This document shows positions 1-8,119 of a DNA stretch of 64,000 nt, in pieces. The DNA is from Bradyrhizobium sp. CSA207. Lineage in GTDB: Bacteria > Pseudomonadota > Alphaproteobacteria > Rhizobiales > Xanthobacteraceae. Numbering within the stretch: the first letter of the stretch is position 1; each line of letters begins with the position of its first letter. The position numbers were made by a program, and so were the translations under genes. Under the pieces are notes generated by a model. That model searched no databases. It saw only the letters and a list, made by a program, of their open reading frames with translations, and was not told the DNA's origin. The DNA lies in assembly GCF_029051685.1 (NCBI RefSeq), contig NZ_JAACFT010000003.1, positions 1 to 64,000 on the forward strand, read 5' to 3'.

Positions 1-154
1 AGAAGGTCGGCTTGGACGTGCCGCCGCCGCTGGTGGCGCTGATCAGTGCGCTGACGTCAAAGCTGTAGTCGATGATGTTGAAGGCGCCCTCATGGTGAAG
101 AGCGGTGGAATTGCCAATAACGCCGTCAATCGTCAAATAATAGGCGAGGGCCAT
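1..154 (-). CDS. Hcp-family (type VI secretion tube-like) protein, N-terminal part
   Basis: Only the first 51 codons are in the window; the rest runs off the left edge. The protein begins MALAYYLTIDGVIGNS and continues with an HHEGAFNIIDYSFDVS segment. This matches the opening of Hcp proteins: an xxYLxIDGxxGxS strand, a charged H-E turn, then an (I/L)xSxSxxVS strand. Hcp forms hexameric rings that stack into the inner tube of type VI secretion systems, and some family members are secreted effectors. A good AGGAG ribosome site lies upstream of the ATG at 154. No other secretion gene is visible here, so the rest of the system, if any, lies to the left. It could also be an orphan Hcp. Confidence 0.7.
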   Translation of the reverse strand, partial: MALAYYLTIDGVIGNSTALHHEGAFNIIDYSFDVSALISATSGGGTSKPTF

Positions 155-541
155 CGAACGCACTCCTGGCTTGAATCTTGTTGTCGCTCAAGCACATCGG
201 CTTGAGTGTAAAATTCTGACTTCAGGTGAACCGGCGTCATTACCGGCATATGGAATGGCGAGGACGCAATGGTCTTAAAATGCGGATTTGAACAGCTTAC
301 GACAAATGATTCCATTGAAGGCTGAAGGATGCAACATCGCATTCAATCTCCCGTTCGCACCGGATCATGCGGAATTGGTCGAAAGGTGTCTGTGAAGTGC
401 TTCACCGAAATGAATTATCGTGTGAAGCAACGGACCAAAAGGAGAAAGCGTTTGCAGTCCCATCTCTCCAGAGCGCAACCCCTCATCCGGTCTCGCGCAA
501 AAAACGCGAACGTATCGCCAGCGCAACCCTGAGAATGAGCC
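155..541. other. Gap without a convincing gene
   Basis: 387 nt between the Hcp-like start and the end of the HemD-like gene. The short open frames here have no recognisable composition, no good ribosome site and no family resemblance. The leftward promoter of the Hcp-like gene should lie here, but I cannot point to clear -35/-10 boxes. Confidence 0.5.
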
Positions 542-1372
542 TTACCTCGGGCGCTTCTCCGCGAGCGCCGTTGCCATCGCCGAGATCAGCGGCCGCATGA
601 AATAGGCGTCTTCCGCCGGCGTGATGTCCGGGCGCAAGCCGTGCGCTTCGAGCTCGCCCGAGACCGCCGGCCCTACCGACGCGATCAGCGTCCGCTCCAG
701 GCCGGCGCGCAAGCGCGCCTCGCTGCCATGCGCCTTCGCGGCTTCGATCAGGCGGCGGACCTGGCCGAGATTGGTCAGCGCGATGGAATCGATCCGTCCC
801 TCCGCCATGTCGTCGATGGCGGCGACGATGCTGGCATCGGCGGCCTTGGGATCGTAGACGTAAGGCAGCACGGTATCGACCTCGGCACCTTGCGCGGCAA
901 GCGCGCTGGTCAGCGCGCTATGGTCCTTGTCTGGATAAAGTTGCAAGCCGAGACGCCGTCCGCCGAGATCGAGCTTTGCGAGCATCTCGATCACGCCCTC
1001 AGTGGTCGGCTTCTCCGTCATCTGCTGCTGCTCGAGCCCGATCTCGCGCAGCGCCTTTCCAGGCTTCGGCCCGCGGGTGAATTTTCGCGATTTTGCCAGG
1101 GCGGCGACAAAAGCCTGGTCGAGCCCGCGCTCGCGCGCGAGCTTCATGATCCGCCGCAGGCCTTCGCCGGTCATCAGCACGAGGTCGTCCAAGGGCCTGT
1201 CGATGGCGCGGCGGATCCAGGCCTCGACCGGGGCGGGATCGGGCGCGTCTTGAATGGTGAACATCGGGCATTGCACGACCTCGGCGCCCTGTTCGGCGAG
1301 CAGCTTTGAAAACTGCGCCTCCTCGCGCGTTTCCAGGATCAGGATGCGGTAGCCGTTCAGGCGGTCGGCCAT
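542..1372 (-). CDS. Uroporphyrinogen-III synthase (HemD) family protein
   Basis: A 276-residue protein of HEM4-domain layout: two similar alpha/beta halves, with an LVLMTGEGLRR segment in the first, an SIALTNLGQVRR segment in the second, and a late ASVGPAVSGELEAHGLRPD block that matches the HemD signature (GPxTxxxLxxxGxxPD). HemD closes hydroxymethylbilane with inversion of ring D to give uroporphyrinogen III, the tetrapyrrole precursor. The ATG at 1372 was chosen because the homologous sequence starts there and a GGAG lies 8 nt upstream; the frame stays open 58 codons further without family resemblance. There is no hemC beside it, so it may be a HemD paralogue rather than the main enzyme. 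It is divergent from purU across a 172-nt gap. Confidence 0.72.
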   Translation of the reverse strand: MADRLNGYRILILETREEAQFSKLLAEQGAEVVQCPMFTIQDAPDPAPVEAWIRRAIDRPLDDLVLMTGEGLRRIMKLARERGLDQAFVAALAKSRKFTRGPKPGKALREIGLEQQQMTEKPTTEGVIEMLAKLDLGGRRLGLQLYPDKDHSALTSALAAQGAEVDTVLPYVYDPKAADASIVAAIDDMAEGRIDSIALTNLGQVRRLIEAAKAHGSEARLRAGLERTLIASVGPAVSGELEAHGLRPDITPAEDAYFMRPLISAMATALAEKRPR

Positions 1373-1544
1373 GGGGATGCTCCGGTCAGAATTCGCAATC
1401 GTCTGTTCATCCTGACTCCGCGCTTTACGTTGAAGCAAGTCTTGACCTTGAAGTCTTGGGATTGGCGCAAGGGCGAGGTCGGTGATAGAGCAGGGCGCAA
1501 ATCGCGGGGTTCCGCGCCGTTTGCACAAACCTTCATCAAGGCCC

Positions 1545-2408
1545 ATGCCCGATCATCAATATGTCCTGACCCTGTCCTGTCCGGATCGCCCCGGCATCGT
1601 CTCCGCGGTGTCGACGTTTCTGGCCCACAATGGACAGAACATTCTCGATGCCCAGCAGTTCGACGATGTCGAGACCAAGAAGTTCTTCATGCGCGTGGTG
1701 TTCACGGCGGCCGATCTCGCCGTGGAGCTGTCGGCACTGCAGACCGGCTTTGCTGCGATCGCGGAACGTTTCGCCATGGAATGGCAGATGCGCGACCGTG
1801 CCGCGCACCGCAAGGTGATGCTGCTGGTATCGAAGTCCGACCACTGCCTGGTCGACATCCTCTATCGCTGGCGCACCGGTGAGCTGTCGATGATCCCGAC
1901 CGCGATCGTCTCCAATCATCCGCGCGAAGCCTATGCCGGGCTCGATTTCGGCGGGATCCCGTTCCACCATCTGCCGGTGAGCAAGGAGACCAAGCGCGAG
2001 CAGGAGACGCAGATCCTGGACCTCGTTGCCAGGACCGGTACCGACCTCGTGGTGCTCGCCCGCTACATGCAGATCCTGTCGGATGATCTTTCGGCAAAGC
2101 TGTCCGGCCGCTGCATCAACATCCACCACTCGTTCCTGCCGGGGTTCAAGGGTGCAAAACCCTATCACCAGGCCCATGAGCGCGGCGTCAAGCTGATCGG
2201 GGCCACCGCCCATTACGTCACGCGCGACCTCGACGAGGGCCCGATCATCGACCAGGACGTCGAGCGCATCAGCCACCGCGACACGCCCGAAGATCTCGTC
2301 CGCAAGGGCCGCGACATCGAGCGGCGCGTGCTCGCCCGCGCGATCCGCTATCATCTGGATGACCGCGTCATCCCCAACGGCCGCAAGACTGTGGTGTTTA
2401 TGGATTAG
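1545..2408 (+). CDS. purU: Formyltetrahydrofolate deformylase PurU
   Basis: 287 residues. An N-terminal ACT domain (about residues 5-80, beginning [17 protein letters not shown]) precedes a formyltransferase-type catalytic domain (about 90-285). The catalytic core is visible as [16 protein letters not shown] followed by [20 protein letters not shown], containing the conserved Asn, His and Asp. PurU hydrolyses 10-formyl-THF to formate and THF, balancing the one-carbon pool and feeding formate to purine synthesis and formate dehydrogenase. The length is normal for the family. The start at 1545 (MPDHQYVL) is where homology begins; the frame is open upstream but unlike PurU. The gene ends inside the left arm of a long inverted repeat. 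Confidence 0.93.
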   Translation: MPDHQYVLTLSCPDRPGIVSAVSTFLAHNGQNILDAQQFDDVETKKFFMRVVFTAADLAVELSALQTGFAAIAERFAMEWQMRDRAAHRKVMLLVSKSDHCLVDILYRWRTGELSMIPTAIVSNHPREAYAGLDFGGIPFHHLPVSKETKREQETQILDLVARTGTDLVVLARYMQILSDDLSAKLSGRCINIHHSFLPGFKGAKPYHQAHERGVKLIGATAHYVTRDLDEGPIIDQDVERISHRDTPEDLVRKGRDIERRVLARAIRYHLDDRVIPNGRKTVVFMD

Positions 2409-2481
2409 CGAATGGTGAGTGGCGAGTAGCGAATAGAAAAAAGTCAGCCTCCTTATTCGCTACTCCCTATTCGCCATTCGC
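2408..2481. terminator. Long inverted repeat between convergent genes
   Basis: Two arms of 28 nt (2408-2435 and 2454-2481) begin gcgaatgg and end gagtagcgaata when both are read in the same sense. They match at 24 of 28 positions, around an 18-nt loop rich in A and T. The element fills the gap between convergent purU and the lipoprotein gene. It probably works as a bidirectional terminator; it may also be a member of a dispersed repeat family. Confidence 0.6.
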
Positions 2482-2483
2482 CC

Positions 2484-2768
2484 CTAACGCACCGCGTTGC
2501 CGGGCGCCGAGCCCGTCGCGCCCTTCTGCGCCTGCTCTTCCTTCTCGCGATCGGCGGCCGGCAGCAGCCGCTTGCGCTCGCGCTCTTTCATGTAGGCGTC
2601 GTATTGCGGCGTGCCGGCCCGCGGTGGAGCGTCCGCCGGCAGGCCACCGGCCCATTGCGGGACGTAGTCGCCCATGCCGGCCGAGAGCTTTTCGTTGACG
2701 GTGCCGCAGCCGGACAGCCCCGCGGCAAGCGCGAGGAGGAACACGAGGGAACGGACGGGCTTCGACAT
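2484..2768 (-). CDS. Small predicted lipoprotein
   Basis: 94 residues: a short basic start (MSKPVR), a hydrophobic stretch SLVFLLALAAG and the lipobox LSGC, so the mature protein would begin at the cysteine near residue 21 and be lipid-anchored. The rest is charged and probably partly disordered, with a KERERKRLLPAADREKEEQAQ helix. I do not recognise the family beyond a small alphaproteobacterial lipoprotein. It is convergent with purU. Its function is unknown. Confidence 0.7.
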   Translation of the reverse strand: MSKPVRSLVFLLALAAGLSGCGTVNEKLSAGMGDYVPQWAGGLPADAPPRAGTPQYDAYMKERERKRLLPAADREKEEQAQKGATGSAPGNAVR

Positions 2769-3028
2769 TTGTGGGGCACGCGGGTTCGGTCTGGTTGGAC
2801 GACAAAGGTCAGGCGGGTGCCGGGACAGTAGCCTTCAACAAGGTAAAATAGACTTATTCGAGGTAGGTACTTAGCTACCAAGTTGCGGCCGATCGGGCTT
2901 TTGCGATGTCCAAATTCTGCAAAAGAAAGACGGAATCCTCCATCCACGCCGTTCGCCCAGTTTCTAGACTACGGCACGAGGGCTTGGCGGCAAATGGGAC
3001 TTGGCTTGATCGGCGAGAGGCTTTTTCG

Positions 3029-3068
3029 TTGACAGGTCCATTTTATTTGTACAATCGTACAAATAAAA
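3029..3068 (+). promoter_or_regulatory. Promoter with overlapping perfect palindromic operator
   Basis: TTGACA at 3029-3034 is followed 15 nt later by TACAAT (3050-3055). A perfect inverted repeat overlaps the -10: TTTTATTTGTAC (3041-3052), 4-nt centre AATC, GTACAAATAAAA (3057-3068). The TTGTAC/GTACAA core resembles operators of dimeric GntR- or TetR-type repressors. It lies about 240 nt upstream of the binding-protein gene of the liv operon, with no other gene between, so it probably controls that operon. The rest of the 2769-3304 gap shows no gene; the binding-protein gene has its own strong ribosome site, GGGGAGG. Confidence 0.55.
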
Positions 3069-3304
3069 GCGGTCGAGGTTGGGGTGCCTGGGTCACCCTG
3101 ACGTAACCGCGGTATAGCCCCTTGCCGACGGAAAAGTGGGACGCTCGGCTTGCGCCGAACGGTCGCCAAACGTCCGATTGACAAGGGCTGCGCGAAAGAC
3201 GCCATTTGACGCGCGATAGGGCTCGTGCGTGAGCTATGGTGAGACAAGGACCGGGCACTCGGTCCGGCGCACAAGAGGTCAGGAATTAAGGGGAGGGACA
3301 TCTG

Positions 3305-4507
3305 ATGTTCGGACGCAAACAGCTTTCTTGTAGGGTCTCCTGGAAGGCCAGTTGGGCCGCCGCAGTGGCGGCCGTTGCCGGCGTCATGGCCGCCGCGCCC
3401 GTCAAGGCCGAGGACGTCGTGAAGGTCGGCCTGATCCTGCCGATGACCGGCGGCCAAGCTTCGACCGGCAAGCAGATCGAGAATGCGATCAAGCTCTACA
3501 TGCAGCAGAAGGGCGACACCGTCGCCGGCAAGAAGATCGAGATCGTTCTCAAGGACGATGCCGCGATTCCGGACAAGACCAAGACCGCCGCGCAAGAGCT
3601 GATCGTCAACGACAAGGTCAATTTCATTGCCGGCTTCGGTGTGACGCCCGCCGCGCTGGCGGCCGCGCCGCTGGCGACGCAAGCCAAGATCCCGGAAGTC
3701 GTGATGGCGGCCGGCACCTCCATCATCACCGAGCGCTCGCCCTACATCGTACGCACGAGCTTCACGCTGGCGCAGTCCTCCACCATCATCGGCGACTGGG
3801 CCGTCAAGAACGGCATCAAGAAGGTGGCGACGCTCACCTCCGACTACGCGCCCGGCAATGACGCGCTGAACTTCTTCAAGCAGAATTTCACTGCGGGCGG
3901 CGGCGAGGTGGTCGAAGAGGTCAAGGTGCCGCTGCAAAACCCTGATTTCGCGCCCTTCCTTCAGCGCATGAAGGACGCCAAGCCCGACGCGATCTTCGTG
4001 TTCGTGCCGGCCGGCCAGGGCGGCAACTTCATGAAGCAGTATGCCGAGCGCGGCCTCGACAAGGCCGGCATCAAGGTGATCGGACCGGGCGACGTCACCG
4101 ACGACGATCTCCTCAACAACATGGGCGACGCCGTGCTCGGCACGGTCACCGCGCACCTCTATTCCGCGGCGCATCCCTCGCAGATGAACAAGGACTTCGT
4201 TGCGGCCTACAAGAAGGCTTTCGGCAATCGTCCGGGCTTCATGGCGGTGAGCGGCTATGACGGCATTCACCTAATCTATGAAGCGCTGAAGAAGACCAAT
4301 GGCGACACCGACGGCACCAAGCTGGTCGAGGCCATGAAGGGACAGAAATGGGAAAGCCCGCGCGGCCCGATCTCGATCGACCCCGAGACCCGCGACATCG
4401 TGCAGAACATCTACATCCGCAAGGTCGAGAAGGTCGACGGCGAGCTCTACAATGTCGAGTTCGCCACTTTCGAGGCCGTCAAGGATCTCGGCAAGACCAA
4501 GAAGTGA
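3305..4507 (+). CDS. Branched-chain amino-acid-type ABC transporter, periplasmic binding protein
   Basis: 400 residues. The signal peptide ends around APVKA (residue 35). The mature part has the two-lobed Leu/Ile/Val-binding fold of the peripla-BP type I family, opening VKVGLILPMTGGQASTG, with VNFIAGFGVTPAALAAAPLA and ERSPYIVRTSF as typical hinge and ligand-side blocks. It captures the solute in the periplasm and delivers it to the permeases encoded next. The ligand cannot be read from the sequence: this family also binds aromatic acids, amides and short-chain acids. A GGGGAGG ribosome site precedes the ATG. A 223-nt gap holding a palindromic repeat separates it from the permease genes, which may lower expression of the downstream genes relative to this one. 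Confidence 0.9.
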   Translation: MFGRKQLSCRVSWKASWAAAVAAVAGVMAAAPVKAEDVVKVGLILPMTGGQASTGKQIENAIKLYMQQKGDTVAGKKIEIVLKDDAAIPDKTKTAAQELIVNDKVNFIAGFGVTPAALAAAPLATQAKIPEVVMAAGTSIITERSPYIVRTSFTLAQSSTIIGDWAVKNGIKKVATLTSDYAPGNDALNFFKQNFTAGGGEVVEEVKVPLQNPDFAPFLQRMKDAKPDAIFVFVPAGQGGNFMKQYAERGLDKAGIKVIGPGDVTDDDLLNNMGDAVLGTVTAHLYSAAHPSQMNKDFVAAYKKAFGNRPGFMAVSGYDGIHLIYEALKKTNGDTDGTKLVEAMKGQKWESPRGPISIDPETRDIVQNIYIRKVEKVDGELYNVEFATFEAVKDLGKTKK

Positions 4508-4540
4508 CGCGCGAAAGTGCGCCACTCGGGGGCTCTCTGC

Positions 4541-4684
4541 ACACCTCTCCCGCTTGCGGGAGAGGTCGGCGCGATCCGGGCGATGCGAAGCATCGTCCCG
4601 CGCCGGGTGAGGGCTCTCTCCACATTGGGAGTCTCTCCGTGGAGACACCCTCACCCCAACCCTCCCCCGCACGCGGGAGAGGGA
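4541..4684. repeat. Palindromic intergenic repeat, family C, copy 1
   Basis: It begins CACCTCTCCCGCTTGCGGGAGAGG and ends in a matching CTCCCCCGCACGCGGGAGAG block, so each end can form its own hairpin and the ends can also pair with each other. A second copy with the same plan lies at 54351-54486. The sequence sits between the binding-protein and permease genes of one operon. Confidence 0.75.
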
Positions 4685-4730
4685 GCGCAGCACGGCCTTT
4701 GGCCACACTTGAGATGATTTTCGATCTTCG

Positions 4731-5600
4731 ATGACCTCTATCCTCACCAACCTGTTCGATGGCGTTGCCTACGGCATGCTGCTGTTCGTGCTGGCCTGCG
4801 GGCTCGCGGTCACGCTGGGACTGATGAACTTCGTCAACCTTGCGCATGGCGCCTTCGCCATGGCCGGCGGCTATGTCTGCATGGTGCTGGTCAACCGGAT
4901 GGGCTGGCCGTTCTTCGCGGCATTGCCGCTCGCTTTCGTCTCCGCCGCTGCAATCGGCATCGCGCTTGAGCGGACGCTGTACCGCCACCTCTATGCGCGC
5001 AGCCATCTCGACCAGGTGCTGTTCACGATCGGTCTGACCTTCATGTCGGTCGCCGCCGTCGACTACATTCAGGGCTCGTCGCGGGTCTTCATCAATTTGC
5101 CGACCGGGCTCCAGGGGCAGTTCGACCTGTTCGGGGTCGGCATCGGCCGCTACCGGCTGATGATCATCGTAATCTGCGGACTGCTCACCATCGCGCTTCA
5201 GATGGTGCTCGCCAAGACCCGTTTCGGCAGCCGCCTGCGCGCCGCCGTTGACGATCCCCGCGCCGCAAGCGGCCTCGGCATCAATGTGCCGCAGGTGTTC
5301 GCCTTCACGTTTGCATTTGGATGTGGCCTTGCCGGCCTCGGCGGCGCGCTGAGCGCGGAGATCCTCGGCCTCGATCCGTACTTCCCGCTGAAGTTCATGA
5401 TCTACTTTTTGATCGTGGTCACCGTCGGCGGCTCATCCTCGATCACCGGGCCGTTCCTGGCCTCGCTCCTGCTTGGCATCGGCGACGTCGCCGGCAAGTA
5501 CTACGTGCCGAAGATGGGTCCCTTCGTGATCTACACCATGATGATCGTGATCCTAATCTGGCGCCCGAACGGCCTGTTCGGCCGCACGGCCGCGCGTTGA
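4731..5600 (+). CDS. livH: Branched-chain amino-acid-type ABC transporter permease (LivH family)
   Basis: 289 residues, almost entirely hydrophobic, with about eight membrane helices. It opens with ILTNLFDGVAYGMLLFVLACGLAVTLGLMNFVNLAHGAF, where GLMNFVNLAHG is the family hallmark, and has the cytoplasmic coupling block RLRAAVDDPRAASGLGIN near residues 165-185 that contacts the ATPase. With the LivM-like protein it forms the inner-membrane channel. It is the first gene of the tightly packed permease/ATPase block, with 8 nt to the next start. Confidence 0.92.
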   Translation: MTSILTNLFDGVAYGMLLFVLACGLAVTLGLMNFVNLAHGAFAMAGGYVCMVLVNRMGWPFFAALPLAFVSAAAIGIALERTLYRHLYARSHLDQVLFTIGLTFMSVAAVDYIQGSSRVFINLPTGLQGQFDLFGVGIGRYRLMIIVICGLLTIALQMVLAKTRFGSRLRAAVDDPRAASGLGINVPQVFAFTFAFGCGLAGLGGALSAEILGLDPYFPLKFMIYFLIVVTVGGSSSITGPFLASLLLGIGDVAGKYYVPKMGPFVIYTMMIVILIWRPNGLFGRTAAR

Positions 5601-5608
5601 GTTCGCCG

Positions 5609-6637
5609 ATGAGCGCTTCTTCCGACGTCGGTCATCACGCCCAGCGCCAGGCACGCTGGCACTATGGCGAAGCCGCTTTCTGGCTGATCGTGCTGGCCTG
5701 CGGCTTCCTGTTTCCCAACCGCTATCTGATCATGACCGACATCCTGCGGCTGGCGCTGTTTGCGATGTCGCTCGATCTCATCCTCGGCTATGCCGGCATC
5801 GTCTCGCTCGGCCATGCCGCCTTCTTCGGCGTCGGCGCCTATGCTGCGGGGCTTCTTGCACTTCACGGCATCGTCAACGAGCCCGTGCTCGCGCTTGTTG
5901 TCGCCGGCCTGGCCGCGATGGTGCTCGGCTTCGCCACGAGCTTCCTGGTGATCCGCGGCGTCGACCTCACCCGGCTGATGGTGACCCTGGGCATCGCGCT
6001 GCTGCTCGAAGCGCTCGCCGAGCGCTTCTCCAAGATCACCGGCGGCACCGACGGTCTTCAGGGCATCGAGATCCAGCCGATCTTCGGCGAGATCCCGTTC
6101 GACATGTTCGGCAAGACCGGCTTCTTCTATTCGCTGGCCGTGCTGTTCCTGCTGTTCCTGCTCGCCCGCCGCGTCGTGCATTCGCCGTTCGGGCTGTCGC
6201 TGCGGGCGATCAAGAACAATCCGTTGCGTGCGGCGGCGATCGGCATCCCCGTCAACCGCCGCCTGATCGCGATCTATACGCTGGCGGCGTTCTACGCAGG
6301 TATTGCCGGCGCGCTGTTCACCCAGACCACGGCGATCGCCTCGCTCGACGTGTTCGCCTTCGAGCGCTCCGCCGACCTGATGCTGGTGCTCGTCATCGGT
6401 GGCACCGGCTATCTCTATGGGGGGCTGATCGGCGCGGTGCTGTTCCGCATGCTCCAGGAATTGTTCTCCACCATCACCCCGCAATACTGGCAGTTCTGGA
6501 TCGGTCTCGTGCTGGTCGTGATCGTGCTGGTCGGCCGCCAGCGCCTGCATCGCTGGGCGCTGTATGTGCCGAACCTCGTGATCAAGCAAATTGCCGGACG
6601 CAAGGCCGTCGTCGCCGTGCCGGAGAGCGACGCATGA
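5609..6637 (+). CDS. livM: Branched-chain amino-acid-type ABC transporter permease (LivM family)
   Basis: 342 residues with about ten membrane helices and the LivM marker LGYAGIVSLGHAAFFGVGAY (about residues 65-85) and the coupling block SLRAIKNNPLRAAAIGIPVN (about 200-220). It pairs with the LivH-like protein to form the translocation pore. The ATG at 5609 gives a normal N-terminus; an upstream in-frame extension overlaps livH and is not protein-like. Its stop overlaps the start of the next gene (ATGA), which indicates translational coupling. Confidence 0.92.
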   Translation: MSASSDVGHHAQRQARWHYGEAAFWLIVLACGFLFPNRYLIMTDILRLALFAMSLDLILGYAGIVSLGHAAFFGVGAYAAGLLALHGIVNEPVLALVVAGLAAMVLGFATSFLVIRGVDLTRLMVTLGIALLLEALAERFSKITGGTDGLQGIEIQPIFGEIPFDMFGKTGFFYSLAVLFLLFLLARRVVHSPFGLSLRAIKNNPLRAAAIGIPVNRRLIAIYTLAAFYAGIAGALFTQTTAIASLDVFAFERSADLMLVLVIGGTGYLYGGLIGAVLFRMLQELFSTITPQYWQFWIGLVLVVIVLVGRQRLHRWALYVPNLVIKQIAGRKAVVAVPESDA

Positions 6638-7389
6638 CCATCGCGCTCGAAACCCAGAATCTCGAAAAGCAGTTCGGCGGCCTGCGCGTCACCCGAGACC
6701 TGTCCCTGAAGATCGAGCAGGGTGCCCGCCACGCCCTGATCGGCCCGAACGGCGCCGGCAAGACCACGGTGATCAATCAGCTCACCGGCGTGCTCAAGCC
6801 GAATTCGGGACGCATCCTGCTCGAAGGCCAGGACATCACCGACCTTGCCGTACACAAGCGCGTGCTGCGCGGCCTGTCGCGCACCTTCCAGATCAACCAG
6901 CTCTATCCCGACCTGACCCCGCTGGAGACCATCGGCCTTGCGGTTTCCGAACGCCTCGGCCATGGCGGCGACTGGTGGCGGCGGATGGGGACACGCAGTG
7001 ACGTCAACGGCGAGATCGCCGATTTGCTCGCGCGTTTCCATCTGCTCGACGTCATGAACGAGCAGACCGTGACGCTGCCGTACGGCAAGCAGCGCCTGCT
7101 CGAGATCGCGGTCGCGATCGCGGCCAAGCCGCGCGTGCTGCTGCTCGACGAGCCCGCCGCCGGCGTGCCCGAGAGCGAGCGCCACGACATTCTCGCGGTC
7201 GTAGGCAGCCTGCCGCGCGACGTCACCGTGCTCCTGATCGAGCATGACATGGACCTCGTGTTCTCCTTTGCCGACCGCATCTCGGTGCTGGTTTCGGGCG
7301 CGCTGCTCACGGAGGGCCCGCCGGACCAGGTCGCGCGGGACCCGCAGGTCAAGGCTGTTTATCTCGGCGAGGAGGCGGTCAATGTCTGA
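6634..7389 (+). CDS. livG: Branched-chain amino-acid-type ABC transporter ATPase (LivG family)
   Basis: 251 residues. Walker A GPNGAGKTT (residues 37-45), an ABC signature of the LivG form (LPYGKQRLLEIAVAI, in place of LSGGQ) and Walker B RVLLLDEPAAG are all present, followed by the switch histidine in IEHDMDLVF. It hydrolyses ATP on the cytoplasmic side to drive import. It overlaps livM by 4 nt and livF by 8 nt, so the three are very likely one translationally coupled unit. Confidence 0.93.
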   Translation: MTIALETQNLEKQFGGLRVTRDLSLKIEQGARHALIGPNGAGKTTVINQLTGVLKPNSGRILLEGQDITDLAVHKRVLRGLSRTFQINQLYPDLTPLETIGLAVSERLGHGGDWWRRMGTRSDVNGEIADLLARFHLLDVMNEQTVTLPYGKQRLLEIAVAIAAKPRVLLLDEPAAGVPESERHDILAVVGSLPRDVTVLLIEHDMDLVFSFADRISVLVSGALLTEGPPDQVARDPQVKAVYLGEEAVNV

Positions 7390-8098
7390 CCTGCTGGCCA
7401 TCGAATCCCTGCGCGCCGGCTATGGCGAGGCGGTGGTGCTGCCGAATATGAGCCTGCGTCTTGCCGAGGGACAGGTGCTGGCGCTGCTCGGGCGCAACGG
7501 CACCGGCAAGACCACGCTGATCAACTCCATCGTCGGCGTCACCCGCCGCTTCTCGGGCACCGTCGCGCTCGCCGGCGCCGACGTCACGACCTTGCGCCCC
7601 GACCAGCGGGCGCGCGCCGGGATCGGCTGGGTGCCGCAGGAGCGCAACATCTTCCGTTCCCTCACGGTGGAAGAGAACATGACCGCCGTGGCGCAAGTTG
7701 GCCCCTGGACGGTCGACAGGGTTTACGAGATGTTCCCGCGGCTGAAGGAGCGGCGGAGCAATTTTGGCAACCAGCTCTCCGGCGGCGAGCAGCAGATGCT
7801 GGCGATCGGCCGCGCGCTGACCCTCAACCCGAAGGTCCTGCTGCTGGACGAGCCGACCGAGGGCCTTGCCCCCATCATCGTCGAGGAACTGCTGAAGGCG
7901 ATCGGGACCATCACCCGGGCCGGCGGCATCTGCTCGATTATCGTCGAGCAGAATGCGCAAAAGATTCTGGGGCTGGCCGACCGCGTTGTGATATTGGAGC
8001 GCGGAACGATCGTCCACGACGCCCCGAGCGCCGCGCTGAAGGCCGACCCCTCGGTCCTGGAGCGCCACCTCGGCGTCGCCGGAGCGGTCGCCCACTAG
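7382..8098 (+). CDS. livF: Branched-chain amino-acid-type ABC transporter ATPase (LivF family)
   Basis: 238 residues with Walker A GRNGTGKTT (near residue 40), the signature LSGGEQQMLAIGRAL and Walker B KVLLLDEPTEGLAP. This is the second ATPase of the transporter and dimerises with LivG. The start at 7382 lies inside the end of livG; the longer upstream frame is only livG read out of phase. The next gene starts 22 nt downstream and probably belongs to the same transcript. Confidence 0.93.
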   Translation: MSDLLAIESLRAGYGEAVVLPNMSLRLAEGQVLALLGRNGTGKTTLINSIVGVTRRFSGTVALAGADVTTLRPDQRARAGIGWVPQERNIFRSLTVEENMTAVAQVGPWTVDRVYEMFPRLKERRSNFGNQLSGGEQQMLAIGRALTLNPKVLLLDEPTEGLAPIIVEELLKAIGTITRAGGICSIIVEQNAQKILGLADRVVILERGTIVHDAPSAALKADPSVLERHLGVAGAVAH

Positions 8099-8119
8099 AG
8101 CATCCCGGGAGTTAGAAGA

